NCBI RefSeq assembly: GCF_009760915.1
Contig: NZ_VIDQ01000068.1
Location: 1 to 41,150 of the forward strand
Length of the DNA stretch: 41,150 nucleotides
Source of the DNA: Azohydromonas aeria
Lineage (GTDB): Bacteria; Pseudomonadota; Gammaproteobacteria; Burkholderiales; Burkholderiaceae_C
Direction: 5' to 3'
Below, one piece after another: positions 16,159 through 24,377 of the stretch (its first letter is position 1; each line of letters opens with the position of its first letter). The notes under the pieces were generated by a model. The model was not told the origin of the DNA, made no database searches, and saw only the letters and a program-made list of their open reading frames with translations. A program made the position numbers and the translations under genes.

Positions 16159-16427
16159 TGGACATGCACATGCCGGAAATGGACGGCCTGGATGCCGCGC
16201 GCCGCATCCGCGCGCTGGAAGCGGCCCGCGGCTGGGCGCGCACCCCCATCGTGGCGCTCACGGCCAGCGCGCTGCCCGAGGACGGGCGGCGCTGCGTGGA
16301 AGCGGGCATGGACGACGTGCTGGTCAAGCCCTTCGGGCCGGCGCAGCTGCAGGACCTGCTGCAGCGGCATTGCTGCCGATGAACGTGGCGCGGCGCGCGG
16401 GCCCGGACCAGGCCGGGCGAAGCCGGC

Positions 16428-16601
16428 TCAGGGGTCGATCACGGCCGCGCAGGCATCGGTGGGCAGGGCCGCGGCATGGCCCACCACCGGGACCACCTTG
16501 AGCACCGCCGAGGTGGCGCGGCAGGGAAAGGCGAGGGCGCCGCAGCCGCCCAGCAGGGAGGACAGCAGCGCGGCGCCAAGCATCAGTACAACGGTTCGCA
16601 T
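16428..16601 (-). CDS. Small lipoprotein (DUF6726-like)
   Basis: A 57-residue protein with a lipoprotein signal: MRTVVLMLGAALLSSLLGGC, with a lipobox at LLGGC and lipidated Cys20. The mature part (GALAFPCRATSAVLKVVPVV then GHAAALPTDACAAVID) has two further Cys and a hydrophobic middle. It resembles the small DUF6726 lipoproteins of Burkholderiales, whose function is unknown; this match is from memory of the family pattern. It converges with the hybrid kinase fragment and is divergent from the LysR gene, 102 bp away. The frame is open far upstream, but the signal peptide fixes the start at the ATG at 16599-16601. Confidence 0.78.
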   Translation of the reverse strand: MRTVVLMLGAALLSSLLGGCGALAFPCRATSAVLKVVPVVGHAAALPTDACAAVIDP

Positions 16602-16703
16602 CGCGACCCAACGAAGGCCGGCCCTCGGCCGTTGACACGGCCCGGGCGCGCCGGCCATGCCGGGGCGGCAATCCGTCACGCATGCCGCGGCCATACTGCC
16701 GGG

Positions 16704-17639
16704 GTGAACCTCAAGCAGCTCGAATACTTCATCCACGTCGCGGAGCTCGGCAGCTTCAGCAAGGCCGCGGCGGTGCTCGACATCGCGCAGCCCGCGCTCA
16801 GCCGCCAGGTGCGCGCGCTGGAGCTGGAACTGCGCGAGACGCTGCTGCTGCGCAACGGCCGCGGCGTGACGCTGACCGAGGCCGGGCGGCGGCTGCTGGA
16901 ACACGGCACGGGCATCCTGCAGGCGGTGGCGCAGGCGCGCGAGGACATGAGCGCCTCGCGCGACGAGGCCGTGGGCCGCATCGTCATCGGCGTGCCGCCG
17001 ACCATGGGCCGCAAGCTCACCGTGCCGCTGGTCGAGAGCTTCAAGACGCGGCTGCCGCGGGCGCAGCTGGCCATCGTCGAGGGGCTGTCCACGCACATCG
17101 TCGAGTGGATCCTGAGCTCGCGCGTGGACATCGGGCTGCTCTACAACCCCGAGGCCCAGCCCGGGCTGGAGGTGGAGCCGCTGCTCAGCGAGCCGCTGTG
17201 CCTGGTCGAGCGGCGCGACGCGCCTTCGGCCCGGGTCCAGGGCCGCTCCCTGGTGCCGCTGCGCGAGCTGGCCGCGCTGCCGCTGGTGCTGCCTGAGCGC
17301 GCCCACGTGATCCGGCGCCAGCTGGAGTCGCAGGCCGCGCTGGCCGGGCTGAAGCTGCAGATCGCCTGGGAGGTTTCCAGCGTCGCCGCCATCGTCGAGC
17401 TGGTCGCCGCTGGCCACGGCTGCGCCGTGCTCACGGCCAGCGCCGTGGCCGCGTCGCCCCGGGCGCAGGCGCTGCGCGCGCGTCCACTCACCGACCCGCC
17501 GCTGACCAGCGTGCTGTGCCTGGCGCGCTCGGCCACGCGCCGCCCCGGGCCGCTGCTGCGGCAGGCGTCGCAGCTGCTCATCGACCTCAGCCTGGGCCTG
17601 CCCACGGGCGGCGAGGCTGCCGCGGCCGGCACCGACTGA
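16704..17639 (+). CDS. LysR-type transcriptional regulator, probable regulator of the pmd operon
   Basis: A 311-residue LysR protein. Residues 1-60 are the winged helix-turn-helix (LEYFIHVAELGSFSKAAAVL, then PALSRQVRALE), followed by a linker helix and a periplasmic-binding-protein-like effector domain (about 88-295, opening GRIVIGVPPTMG). The GTG at 16704 is the start because the LysR N-terminus (NLKQLEYF) begins there; GGGG precedes it and in-frame upstream sequence does not fit the family. It lies 246 bp upstream of the protocatechuate operon in the same direction and 102 bp from a divergent small lipoprotein gene. LysR proteins commonly activate neighbouring aromatic pathway genes with an intermediate as effector; its role here is inferred from position only. 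Confidence 0.9.
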   Translation: MNLKQLEYFIHVAELGSFSKAAAVLDIAQPALSRQVRALELELRETLLLRNGRGVTLTEAGRRLLEHGTGILQAVAQAREDMSASRDEAVGRIVIGVPPTMGRKLTVPLVESFKTRLPRAQLAIVEGLSTHIVEWILSSRVDIGLLYNPEAQPGLEVEPLLSEPLCLVERRDAPSARVQGRSLVPLRELAALPLVLPERAHVIRRQLESQAALAGLKLQIAWEVSSVAAIVELVAAGHGCAVLTASAVAASPRAQALRARPLTDPPLTSVLCLARSATRRPGPLLRQASQLLIDLSLGLPTGGEAAAAGTD

Positions 17640-17885
17640 CCCCGGCCCGCGGCCGGCCGGCCGGCCGGGGCCCGGCTCGCGGGCAGTCGCTTTTGAGATG
17701 GCGCCGGCTGGCAAGCCATGCCGGATTGCTATAGCAGCTATCGGCCCGGCAGTCTTGGTTCGCCAGGCTCCCGTCTCCAGAATCGCGCCGCAACGAAAGC
17801 CGCCCCGGCAAGTCCCGGGCGGCATGCGAACTGCCCGCCCTTGGCAGCGCCTGCCGTGCGGACGCAGCCTTCAGGAGACAACAGC
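17640..17885 (+). promoter_or_regulatory. Leader and probable promoter of the protocatechuate operon
   Basis: This 246-bp gap precedes the transporter gene. Near its left end is a run of GGCC repeats (about 17650-17672) able to form a GC-rich hairpin, which may end LysR transcription. At 17727-17741 two palindromes overlap: TGCTATAGCA (17727-17736) and ATAGCAGCTAT (17731-17741), in a short AT-rich island. This is the best candidate for a regulator site. A strong AGGAG lies just before the GTG at 17886. No clear -35/-10 pair was found. Confidence 0.4.
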
Positions 17886-19256
17886 GTGAACCCCACCCAG
17901 AGCGTCGATGTCCAGGCGCTGCTCAACGCCAGCCGCTTCAGCCGCTACCAGTGGCTGGTCTTTTTCCTGTGCTTCTTCGTCGTGCTGCTGGACGGCTTCG
18001 ACACGGCGGCCATCGGCTACATCGCGCCCTCGCTGATCAATGAATGGGGCGTGAGCAAGCCGCAGCTGGCACCGGTGCTCAGCGCCGCCCTGTTCGGCCT
18101 GGCCGCCGGCGCGCTGTCGGCCGGCCCGCTGGCCGACCGGCTCGGCCGCAAGAACGTGCTGATCGCCTCGGTGCTGGTGTTCGGCCTCGGCTGCCTGGCC
18201 TCGGGCTTTGCCGCCAACCTGGACCAGCTCACGGTGCTGCGCTTCGTCACCGGCGTGGGCCTGGGCGCGGCCATGCCCAACGCCGTGACGCTGATGAGCG
18301 AGTACTGCCCCGACGGCAAGCGCTCCATGATCACCAACGCCATGTTCTGCGGCTTCCCGCTGGGCGCGGCCTTCGGTGGCTTCCTGGCGGCGTGGATGAT
18401 CCCGCAGTTCGGCTGGCGCAGCGTGCTGGTGCTCGGCGGCGTGGCGCCGCTGCTGCTGATCGCGGTGATGCTGCTCGCGCTGCCGGAGTCGGTGCGCTAC
18501 ATGGTGGCCAAGGGCTTCAGCGCCGAGCGCATCCGCGCCGTGCTCGTGCGCATCAACGCCGCCGCGGCCGCCGGCGCCGTGCGCTTCACCATGGCCGAGA
18601 AGGCGCCGGCCACCGCCGCCAAGAGCGGCCTGGGCACGGTGCTGTCGCGGCAGTACATCGTGGGCTCGCTGTCGCTGTGGGTGGCCTACTTCATGGGCCT
18701 GGTGATCTTCTACGCGCTCATCAACTGGATGCCGATCCTGTTCCGCGACGCCGGCATCGACGCCAAGACCGCCACGCTGATCTCGGCGCTGTTCCCGCTA
18801 GGCGGCGTGGGCGCGATCTTCGCGGGCTGGCTGATGGACCGCTACAACGCCGACCGCATCATCGCCGTGGGCTACGCGCTCACCGCGGTGTCGATCTGGG
18901 CCATCGGCCAGGCCGTGGGCCAGGTCGGCACGCTCATGGCGGTGGTGTTCGTGGCCGGCACGATCATGAACACGGCGCAGTCCTCGATGCCCGCGCTGGC
19001 CGCGGCCTTTTACCCGACCCAGGGCCGTGCCACGGGCGTGTCGTGGATGCTGGGCATCGGGCGCTTCGGCGGCATCGCCGGCTCGTTCCTGGTGGCCGAG
19101 CTGCAGCGCCGCCAGCTCAGCTTTGCCGAGGTGTTCGCCGTGGTGGCCATCCCCGGCGTGATCGCCACGGTGGCGCTGCTGGTCAAGCAGTTCGCCCACC
19201 CTGCGCGGCCCACGGGCGAAGCCGGCGCGCGCCAGGGCGAGGCGCTGGGCCACTGA
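17886..19256 (+). CDS. MFS aromatic acid transporter (AAHS family), probable protocatechuate uptake
   Basis: A 456-residue, 12-helix major facilitator protein. Hallmarks of the aromatic acid:H+ symporter group are present: DGFDTAAIGYIAPSL in TM1 and the loop motif GPLADRLGRKNVLI between TM2 and TM3, with a further loop copy at GWLMDRYNADRI. It should import a protonated aromatic acid across the inner membrane. The start is a GTG with AGGAG about 9 nt upstream. It is the first gene of a same-strand series ending at 26350, in the place where pmdK (a protocatechuate transporter) lies in the Comamonas pmd cluster, so protocatechuate is the likely substrate. A 12-bp palindrome (19277-19288) lies between it and the hydratase gene. 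Confidence 0.9.
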   Translation: MNPTQSVDVQALLNASRFSRYQWLVFFLCFFVVLLDGFDTAAIGYIAPSLINEWGVSKPQLAPVLSAALFGLAAGALSAGPLADRLGRKNVLIASVLVFGLGCLASGFAANLDQLTVLRFVTGVGLGAAMPNAVTLMSEYCPDGKRSMITNAMFCGFPLGAAFGGFLAAWMIPQFGWRSVLVLGGVAPLLLIAVMLLALPESVRYMVAKGFSAERIRAVLVRINAAAAAGAVRFTMAEKAPATAAKSGLGTVLSRQYIVGSLSLWVAYFMGLVIFYALINWMPILFRDAGIDAKTATLISALFPLGGVGAIFAGWLMDRYNADRIIAVGYALTAVSIWAIGQAVGQVGTLMAVVFVAGTIMNTAQSSMPALAAAFYPTQGRATGVSWMLGIGRFGGIAGSFLVAELQRRQLSFAEVFAVVAIPGVIATVALLVKQFAHPARPTGEAGARQGEALGH

Positions 19257-19331
19257 GAACCCTTTCCCTTTACGGACCGGCGCGCCGGCGTGCGGCCCGC
19301 TCAGCCACCCATACCTAGACAGGAGACCTCG

Positions 19332-20360
19332 ATGATCATCGACGTTCACGGCCACTACACCACCGCTCCGGCTGCGCTGGGCGCCTGGCGCGACCTGCAG
19401 ATCGCCTCGCTCAAGGACCCGGGCAGGAAGCCCGACCCGAAGAGCCTGAAGATCAGCGACGACGAGCTGCGCGAGTCGATCGAGACCAACCAGCTCAGGC
19501 TGATGAAGCAGCGTGGCTCCGACCTCACCGTCTTCAGCCCGCGCGCGAGCTTCATGGCGCACCACATCGGCGACTTCGAGACCTCCTCGACCTGGGCCGC
19601 CATCTGCAACGAGTTGTGCTACCGGGTGAGCCAGCTGTTCCCGGACAACTTCATCGGCGCGGCGATGCTGCCGCAGTCGCCGGGCGTTGACCCCGCAACG
19701 TGCATCCCCGAGCTGGAGAAGTGCGTCAAGGAATACGGCTTCGTCGGCATCAACCTGAACCCCGATCCTTCCGGCGGCCACTGGACCAGCCCGCCGCTGT
19801 CGGACCGCCACTGGTACCCGATCTACGAGAAGATGGTCGAGCTGGACATCCCGGCGATGATCCACGTCTCCACCAGCTGCAACGCCTGCTTCCACACCAC
19901 CGGCGCGCACTACCTGAACGCGGACACCACCGCCTTCATGCAGTGCCTCACCAGCGACCTGTTCAAGGACTTCCCGACGCTGAAGTTCCTGATTCCGCAC
20001 GGCGGCGGCGCGGTGCCCTACCACTGGGGGCGCTTTCGCGGCCTGGCACAGGAGCTCAAGAAGCCGCTGCTGGACGAGCACCTGCTCAACAACATCTTCT
20101 TCGACACCTGCGTGTACCACCAGCCCGGCATCGACCTGCTCACCAAGGTCATCCCGGTGAAGAACATCCTGTTCGCCTCCGAGATGATCGGCGCGGTGCG
20201 CGGCATCGACCCGGAGACCGGCCACTACTACGACGACACCAGGCGCTACGTCGAGGCCACGGCCAACCTCACCGACGAGGAGCGCTTCCAGGTGTTCGAG
20301 GGCAACGCGCGGCGCGTGTTCCCGCGCCTGGACGCGGCGCTCAAGGCCAAGGGCCTGTGA
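19332..20360 (+). CDS. ligJ: 4-oxalomesaconate hydratase (LigJ/PmdE)
   Basis: A 342-residue amidohydrolase-superfamily enzyme that adds water to 4-oxalomesaconate to give 4-carboxy-4-hydroxy-2-oxoadipate (CHA). The metal-binding N-terminal motif is MIIDVHGHYTTAPAALGAWR (His6, His8). Later signatures include IHVSTSCNACFHTTGAHYLN, the PHGGGAVPYHWGRFRG loop, and FASEMIGAVRGIDPETG. The length matches LigJ (about 341). The ATG at 19332 follows AGGAGACCTCG. It lies between the transporter and the CHA aldolase, the same order as pmdK-pmdE-pmdF in Comamonas. OMA hydratases of this type act on a specific tautomer, and no tautomerase gene is seen in the cluster. Confidence 0.93.
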   Translation: MIIDVHGHYTTAPAALGAWRDLQIASLKDPGRKPDPKSLKISDDELRESIETNQLRLMKQRGSDLTVFSPRASFMAHHIGDFETSSTWAAICNELCYRVSQLFPDNFIGAAMLPQSPGVDPATCIPELEKCVKEYGFVGINLNPDPSGGHWTSPPLSDRHWYPIYEKMVELDIPAMIHVSTSCNACFHTTGAHYLNADTTAFMQCLTSDLFKDFPTLKFLIPHGGGAVPYHWGRFRGLAQELKKPLLDEHLLNNIFFDTCVYHQPGIDLLTKVIPVKNILFASEMIGAVRGIDPETGHYYDDTRRYVEATANLTDEERFQVFEGNARRVFPRLDAALKAKGL

Positions 20361-20405
20361 CCGCAGCCGCCTGACCACACGCAACCCCAAGCCAAGGAAC
20401 CTGCC

Positions 20406-21089
20406 ATGTTCGAACTCGGTGTCGTCTACCGCAACATCACCCGCGCCGACCGCGAGGCCACGGACCGCCTGGCCGCGCTGGGCTCGGCCACCGTGCACGA
20501 GGCTCAAGGCCGTGTCGGCCTGCTGCAGCCCTACATGCGCCCGATCTACCCGGGCACGCAGGTCTCGGGCACGGCCGTCACGGTGCTGCTGCAGCCCGGA
20601 GACAACTGGATGATGCACGTCGCCGCGGAGCAGATCCAGCCCGGCGACGTCGTCGTGGCCGCGGTCACGGCGCCCTGCACCGACGGCTACTTCGGCGACC
20701 TGCTGGCCACGAGCTTCCAGGCCCGCGGCGCGCGCGCGCTGATCATCGACGCCGGCGTGCGCGACGTGCGCGTGCTGCAGGAGATGGGCTTCCCGGTGTG
20801 GAGCAAGGCCGTCTCGTCCAAGGGCACGATCAAGGCGACGCTGGGTTCCGTGAACATCCCGGTGGTGTGCGCGGGCATGCTGGTCAACCCGGGCGACGCC
20901 ATCGTCGCCGACGACGACGGCATCTGCTGCGTGCCCAGGGCCAGGGTGGTTGAAGTGGCTGAAGCCGCCGCCAAGCGCGAGAGCTTCGAAGGCGAGAAGC
21001 GCGCCAAGCTGGCCTCGGGCATCCTGGGCCTGGACATGTACAACATGCGCGGCCCGCTGGAAAAGGCCGGGCTGAAGTACATCGACTGA
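20406..21089 (+). CDS. ligK: 4-carboxy-4-hydroxy-2-oxoadipate aldolase (LigK/PmdF)
   Basis: A 227-residue RraA-fold class II aldolase that splits CHA into pyruvate and oxaloacetate, the last step of the pathway; members also decarboxylate oxaloacetate. Conserved parts: TVHEAQGRVGLLQPYMRPIYPG near the N-terminus; the phosphate/carboxylate loop GYFGDLLATSFQARGARALI; and the catalytic Arg119-Asp120 in DAGVRDVRVL (the R-D pair used for pyruvate and divalent metal binding). The C-terminus matches the usual length. It follows the hydratase by 45 bp and precedes the dehydrogenase-like gene by 16 bp. Translation starts at the ATG at 20406 with AAGGAA upstream. Confidence 0.93.
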   Translation: MFELGVVYRNITRADREATDRLAALGSATVHEAQGRVGLLQPYMRPIYPGTQVSGTAVTVLLQPGDNWMMHVAAEQIQPGDVVVAAVTAPCTDGYFGDLLATSFQARGARALIIDAGVRDVRVLQEMGFPVWSKAVSSKGTIKATLGSVNIPVVCAGMLVNPGDAIVADDDGICCVPRARVVEVAEAAAKRESFEGEKRAKLASGILGLDMYNMRGPLEKAGLKYID

Positions 21090-21105
21090 CCGGCACGCGC
21101 ACGCC

Positions 21106-22047
21106 ATGTCTCTTGCACCCGACCCTAGGCAGTGGAGCGTCGGCCTCGTCGGCTACGGCGAGGTCGGCCGTATCCTGGCCGAGGACCTGCGCGCGCAGGG
21201 CGTCGCCGTCTCGGCCTACGACCTGAAGCTCGATGCGCCGGCAACGGCCGAGGCGCCGGCGGCGCATGCCCGCGCCCATGGCGTGACTCTGGCCGCCTCG
21301 CATGCCGAGCTGGCCGCGCGCGCCGACTTCATCGTCAGCGCCGTGACCGCCAGCCAGGCCGTGCCGGTGGCGCGGGCCTGCGCGCCGGGCATCAGGCCCG
21401 GCGCCTTCTTCCTGGACTTCAACTCCGCCTCGCCCGGCGCCAAGCAGCGCGCCGCGGCGCTGATCGACGCGGCGGGTGGCCGCTACGTCGAGGGCGCGGT
21501 GATGACCTCCATCCCGCCCTACCGCATCCGCGTGCCGCTGCTGCTGGGCGGCGCCAGCGCCCGCGAGCTCGAACCGCTGCTCAAGGCCCTCGGCTTCGAC
21601 GCCAGGGTGGCCAGCGACCGGCTCGGCGTGGCATCGGCCACCAAGATGTGCCGCAGCGTGATGATCAAGGGCCTGGAGGCCATGGTCATCGAGAGCTTCA
21701 CTGCCGCCCGCCACTACGGCGTGGAGGACGCGGTGATCGCCTCGCTGCACGAGACCTTTCCCGGCATCGACTGGGAGAAGCAGGCCGCCTACTTCTTCCA
21801 GCGCGTCATCGAGCATGGCCGCCGCCGCAGCGAGGAGGTGCGCGAGGTGGCCGAGACGGTGCGCGAGGCGGGGCTGGAGCCCTGGTCGGCATCCGGCACC
21901 GCCGAGCGCCAGGCCTGGGTCGCGGACCTGGCCGACCAGGGGCTGTTCGGCGCCCGTGGCACGCAGCAGTTCGCGCGCAGCCCCGACTGGCGGCTTGAAG
22001 CCGACCGCATCCTGGCCCACGTCAAACCCACGGACACCAAGGACTGA
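21106..22047 (+). CDS. NAD(P)-binding dehydrogenase of the 6-phosphogluconate dehydrogenase/DUF1932 type
   Basis: A 313-residue protein with an N-terminal Rossmann fold (WSVGLVGYGEVGRILAEDL; GxGxxG at about 16-21) and helical C-terminal part. The middle (FLDFNSASPGAKQRAAALI, YVEGAVMTSIPPYRIRVPLL) follows the beta-hydroxyacid dehydrogenase pattern, and the MCRSVMIKGLEAMVIESF segment places Lys where that family has its catalytic Lys. The C-terminal part looks like DUF1932. Its substrate is unknown. It is embedded in the protocatechuate operon between the aldolase and PDC hydrolase genes, a place with no counterpart in the Comamonas pmdKEFDABC order. It could act on a pathway intermediate or side product. 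The ATG at 21106 is used; the stop is 6 bp before the next gene. Confidence 0.82.
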   Translation: MSLAPDPRQWSVGLVGYGEVGRILAEDLRAQGVAVSAYDLKLDAPATAEAPAAHARAHGVTLAASHAELAARADFIVSAVTASQAVPVARACAPGIRPGAFFLDFNSASPGAKQRAAALIDAAGGRYVEGAVMTSIPPYRIRVPLLLGGASARELEPLLKALGFDARVASDRLGVASATKMCRSVMIKGLEAMVIESFTAARHYGVEDAVIASLHETFPGIDWEKQAAYFFQRVIEHGRRRSEEVREVAETVREAGLEPWSASGTAERQAWVADLADQGLFGARGTQQFARSPDWRLEADRILAHVKPTDTKD

Positions 22048-22053
22048 ACCACC

Positions 22054-22992
22054 ATGAGCAAACCCACCACCGGCGACTTCACCAAGACCCCCGGCTGGCT
22101 CGACTGGTACGAGGGCCCCAGCAAGCCGCGCTTCCAGGTGCCCGCGGGCAGCGTCGATGCGCACTGCCATGTGTTCGGCCCGGGAGACAAGTTCCCGTAC
22201 GCGCCCGAGCGCAAGTACACGCCCTGCGACGCTTCGAAGGAGCAGCTCTTCGCGCTGCGCGACCACCTCGGTTTCGAGCGCAACGTCATCGTGCAGGCCA
22301 CCTGCCACGGCGCCGACAACCGCGCGCTGGCCGATGCGCTGCTGCACAGCGAAGGCAAGGCGCGCGGCGTGGCCACCGTCAAGCGCGGCGTCAGCGACGA
22401 CGAGCTGCAGGCGCTGCACGACGCCGGCGTGCGCGGCGTGCGCTTCAACTTCGTCAAGCGGCTGGTCGATTTCACGCCCAAGGACGAGCTCATGGAGATC
22501 GCCGGGCGCATCGCCAGGCTGGGCTGGCACGTGGTGATCTACTTCGAGGCGGTGGACCTGCCCGAGCTGTGGGACTTCTTCACCGCGCTGCCCACCACGG
22601 TGGTGGTGGACCACATGGGCCGCCCGGACGTGACCAAGCCGATCGACGGCCCGGAATTCGAGCTGTTCCTGAAGTTCATGCGCCAGCATCCGAACGTCTG
22701 GAGCAAGGTCAGCTGCCCGGAGCGGCTGTCGGTGAGCGGCCCGCCGGCGCTCGACGGTGAACAGAACGCCTACCGCGACGTGGTGCCGTTCGCGCGCCGC
22801 GTGGTGGAGGAGTTCCCGGACCGCGTGCTGTGGGGCACCGACTGGCCGCACCCCAACCTCAAGGGCCACATGCCCGACGACGGGCTGCTGGTGGACTTCA
22901 TCCCGCACATCGCGCCCACGGCCGAGCTGCAGAGGAAGCTGCTGGTGGACAACCCGATGCGGCTGTACTGGCCCGACGAAGCCGCGAAGTAA
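22054..22992 (+). CDS. ligI: 2-pyrone-4,6-dicarboxylate hydrolase (LigI/PmdD)
   Basis: A 312-residue amidohydrolase-superfamily lactonase that opens 2-pyrone-4,6-dicarboxylate (PDC) to 4-oxalomesaconate. Key motifs: VDAHCHVFGPGDKFPY (His37, His39), QATCHGADNRALADALL, GVRGVRFNFVKRL, VVVDHMGRPDV, and WGTDWPHPNLKG, with the Asp that activates water. The length fits LigI (about 293-310). It starts 6 bp after the DUF1932-type gene and ends 10 bp before the dioxygenase gene, in the position of pmdD in the Comamonas cluster. Many enzymes of this group work without bound metal; that cannot be judged here. Confidence 0.93.
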   Translation: MSKPTTGDFTKTPGWLDWYEGPSKPRFQVPAGSVDAHCHVFGPGDKFPYAPERKYTPCDASKEQLFALRDHLGFERNVIVQATCHGADNRALADALLHSEGKARGVATVKRGVSDDELQALHDAGVRGVRFNFVKRLVDFTPKDELMEIAGRIARLGWHVVIYFEAVDLPELWDFFTALPTTVVVDHMGRPDVTKPIDGPEFELFLKFMRQHPNVWSKVSCPERLSVSGPPALDGEQNAYRDVVPFARRVVEEFPDRVLWGTDWPHPNLKGHMPDDGLLVDFIPHIAPTAELQRKLLVDNPMRLYWPDEAAK

Positions 22993-23002
22993 GGAGACGA
23001 CC

Positions 23003-24376
23003 ATGGCATTGCACAAACCCTACAAGGACGTGCCCGGCACGACCATTTTCGACGCCGACCAGTCGCGCAAGGGATACTGGCTCAACCAGTTCTGCATGTC
23101 GCTGATGAAGGCCGAGAACCGCGCGCGCTTCAAGCAGGACGAGGACGCCTACCTGGCCGAATGGCCGATGAGCGAGGAGCAGCGCGCGGCCGTGCGCGCG
23201 CGCGACCTGAACTGGATGATGCGTACCGGCGGCAACATCTACTTCCTGGCCAAGCTCGGCGCCACCGACGGGCTGTCGTTCCAGCAGATGGCCGGCAGCA
23301 TGACCGGCATGAGCGAGCACCAGTACCGCGACATGATGGTCGGCGGCGGCCGCAGCCCCGAGGGCAACCGCTACCAGGGCGAGAGCGGCGACGCGCAGGG
23401 CCCCGTGGCGCGCTCCGACGCCTGGCAGTCATGGGAGCTGAGCAACCAAGACGCCCTGGCGGCGCAGGTCATGGCCGACCACGCGGCCAGCCGCATGGGT
23501 GGCGCGCAGGAGGAGGCGGTCCATGCGCGCATCACCGCCTCGGTCTACACCTCGCACGTGCCCGCCATCGGCGCGGCCATCGACCTGGGCAAGACCGAGG
23601 AGGCGTACTGGAAGCCGCTGTTCGCCGGCTACGAGCCGTCGCGGCAGTGGATGCGCGAGAACCGGCCCGACGTGGTGTTCCTGGTCTACAACGACCACGC
23701 CACGAGCTTCGACCTGGGCGTGATCCCGACCTTCGCCATCGGCACCGCGGCCGAGTTCGAGCCGGCCGACGAGGGCTACGGCCCGCGCCCGGTGCCCAAG
23801 GTCATCGGCCATCCGGAGCTGGCCAGCCACATCGCGCAGTCCGTGATCCAGCAGGACTTCGACCTCACCCTCGTCAACGAGCTGAAGGTGGACCACGGCC
23901 TGACCGTGCCGATGAACCTGCTGTTCGGCTCGCCCGAGGAGTGGCCGGTCAAGGTCATCCCCTTCCACGTCAACGTGGTGCAGTACCCGGTGCCTTCGGG
24001 CGCGCGCTGCTTCGCGCTCGGCCAGGCGATCCGCCGCGCGATCGAGAGCTACGACGCGCCGCTGAAGGTGCAGATCTGGGGCACCGGCGGCATGAGCCAC
24101 CAGCTGCAGGGCCCGCGCGCGGGGCTGATCAACCGCGAGTGGGACAACGCCTTCCTGGACAAGCTCATCGACGACCCCGCGGCCGCGGCCGCCATTCCGC
24201 ACATCGACTACGTGCGCGAGGCCGGCAGCGAGGGCATCGAGCTGGTGATGTGGCTGATCGCCCGCGGCGCGATGAGCGACGTGGGCGGCGGCAACAAGCC
24301 CACGCTGAAACACCGCTTCTACCACGTGCCCGCATCGAACACGGCCGTGGGCCACCTCATCCTGGAGAACAACTGA
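23003..24376 (+). CDS. ligAB: Protocatechuate 4,5-dioxygenase, alpha and beta subunits fused in one chain
   Basis: A 457-residue class III extradiol dioxygenase that opens the ring of protocatechuate to 4-carboxy-2-hydroxymuconate-6-semialdehyde (CHMS). Residues 1-125 are a LigA-like alpha domain (KGYWLNQFCMSLMKAENRAR, TGGNIYFLAKL, GSMTGMSEHQYRDMMVGGGR). Residues 126-175 are a non-conserved linker. Residues 176-457 are a LigB-like beta domain: His185 (TSHVPAIG), His232 (VYNDHATSF), His366 (GGMSHQLQGPRAG) and the acidic ligand in GSEGIELVMW (408-417). LigA and LigB are normally separate proteins. AAGGAGA lies before the ATG, and no internal start or stop splits the frame. Gallate dioxygenases are also fused, but in my recollection beta first; here alpha comes first. 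Neighbour genes support protocatechuate as substrate. Confidence 0.93.
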   Translation: MALHKPYKDVPGTTIFDADQSRKGYWLNQFCMSLMKAENRARFKQDEDAYLAEWPMSEEQRAAVRARDLNWMMRTGGNIYFLAKLGATDGLSFQQMAGSMTGMSEHQYRDMMVGGGRSPEGNRYQGESGDAQGPVARSDAWQSWELSNQDALAAQVMADHAASRMGGAQEEAVHARITASVYTSHVPAIGAAIDLGKTEEAYWKPLFAGYEPSRQWMRENRPDVVFLVYNDHATSFDLGVIPTFAIGTAAEFEPADEGYGPRPVPKVIGHPELASHIAQSVIQQDFDLTLVNELKVDHGLTVPMNLLFGSPEEWPVKVIPFHVNVVQYPVPSGARCFALGQAIRRAIESYDAPLKVQIWGTGGMSHQLQGPRAGLINREWDNAFLDKLIDDPAAAAAIPHIDYVREAGSEGIELVMWLIARGAMSDVGGGNKPTLKHRFYHVPASNTAVGHLILENN

Positions 24377-24377
24377 C

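Noticed and set aside
17648..17675. GGCC-rich run as an intrinsic terminator after the LysR gene
   Set aside because: It can fold, but no T-run follows and several registers are possible; kept only as a note in the leader entry.
18798..21107. Long minus-strand frame opposite the transporter, ligJ and ligK genes
   Set aside because: Low-complexity translation with no motif, antisense to three recognised genes.
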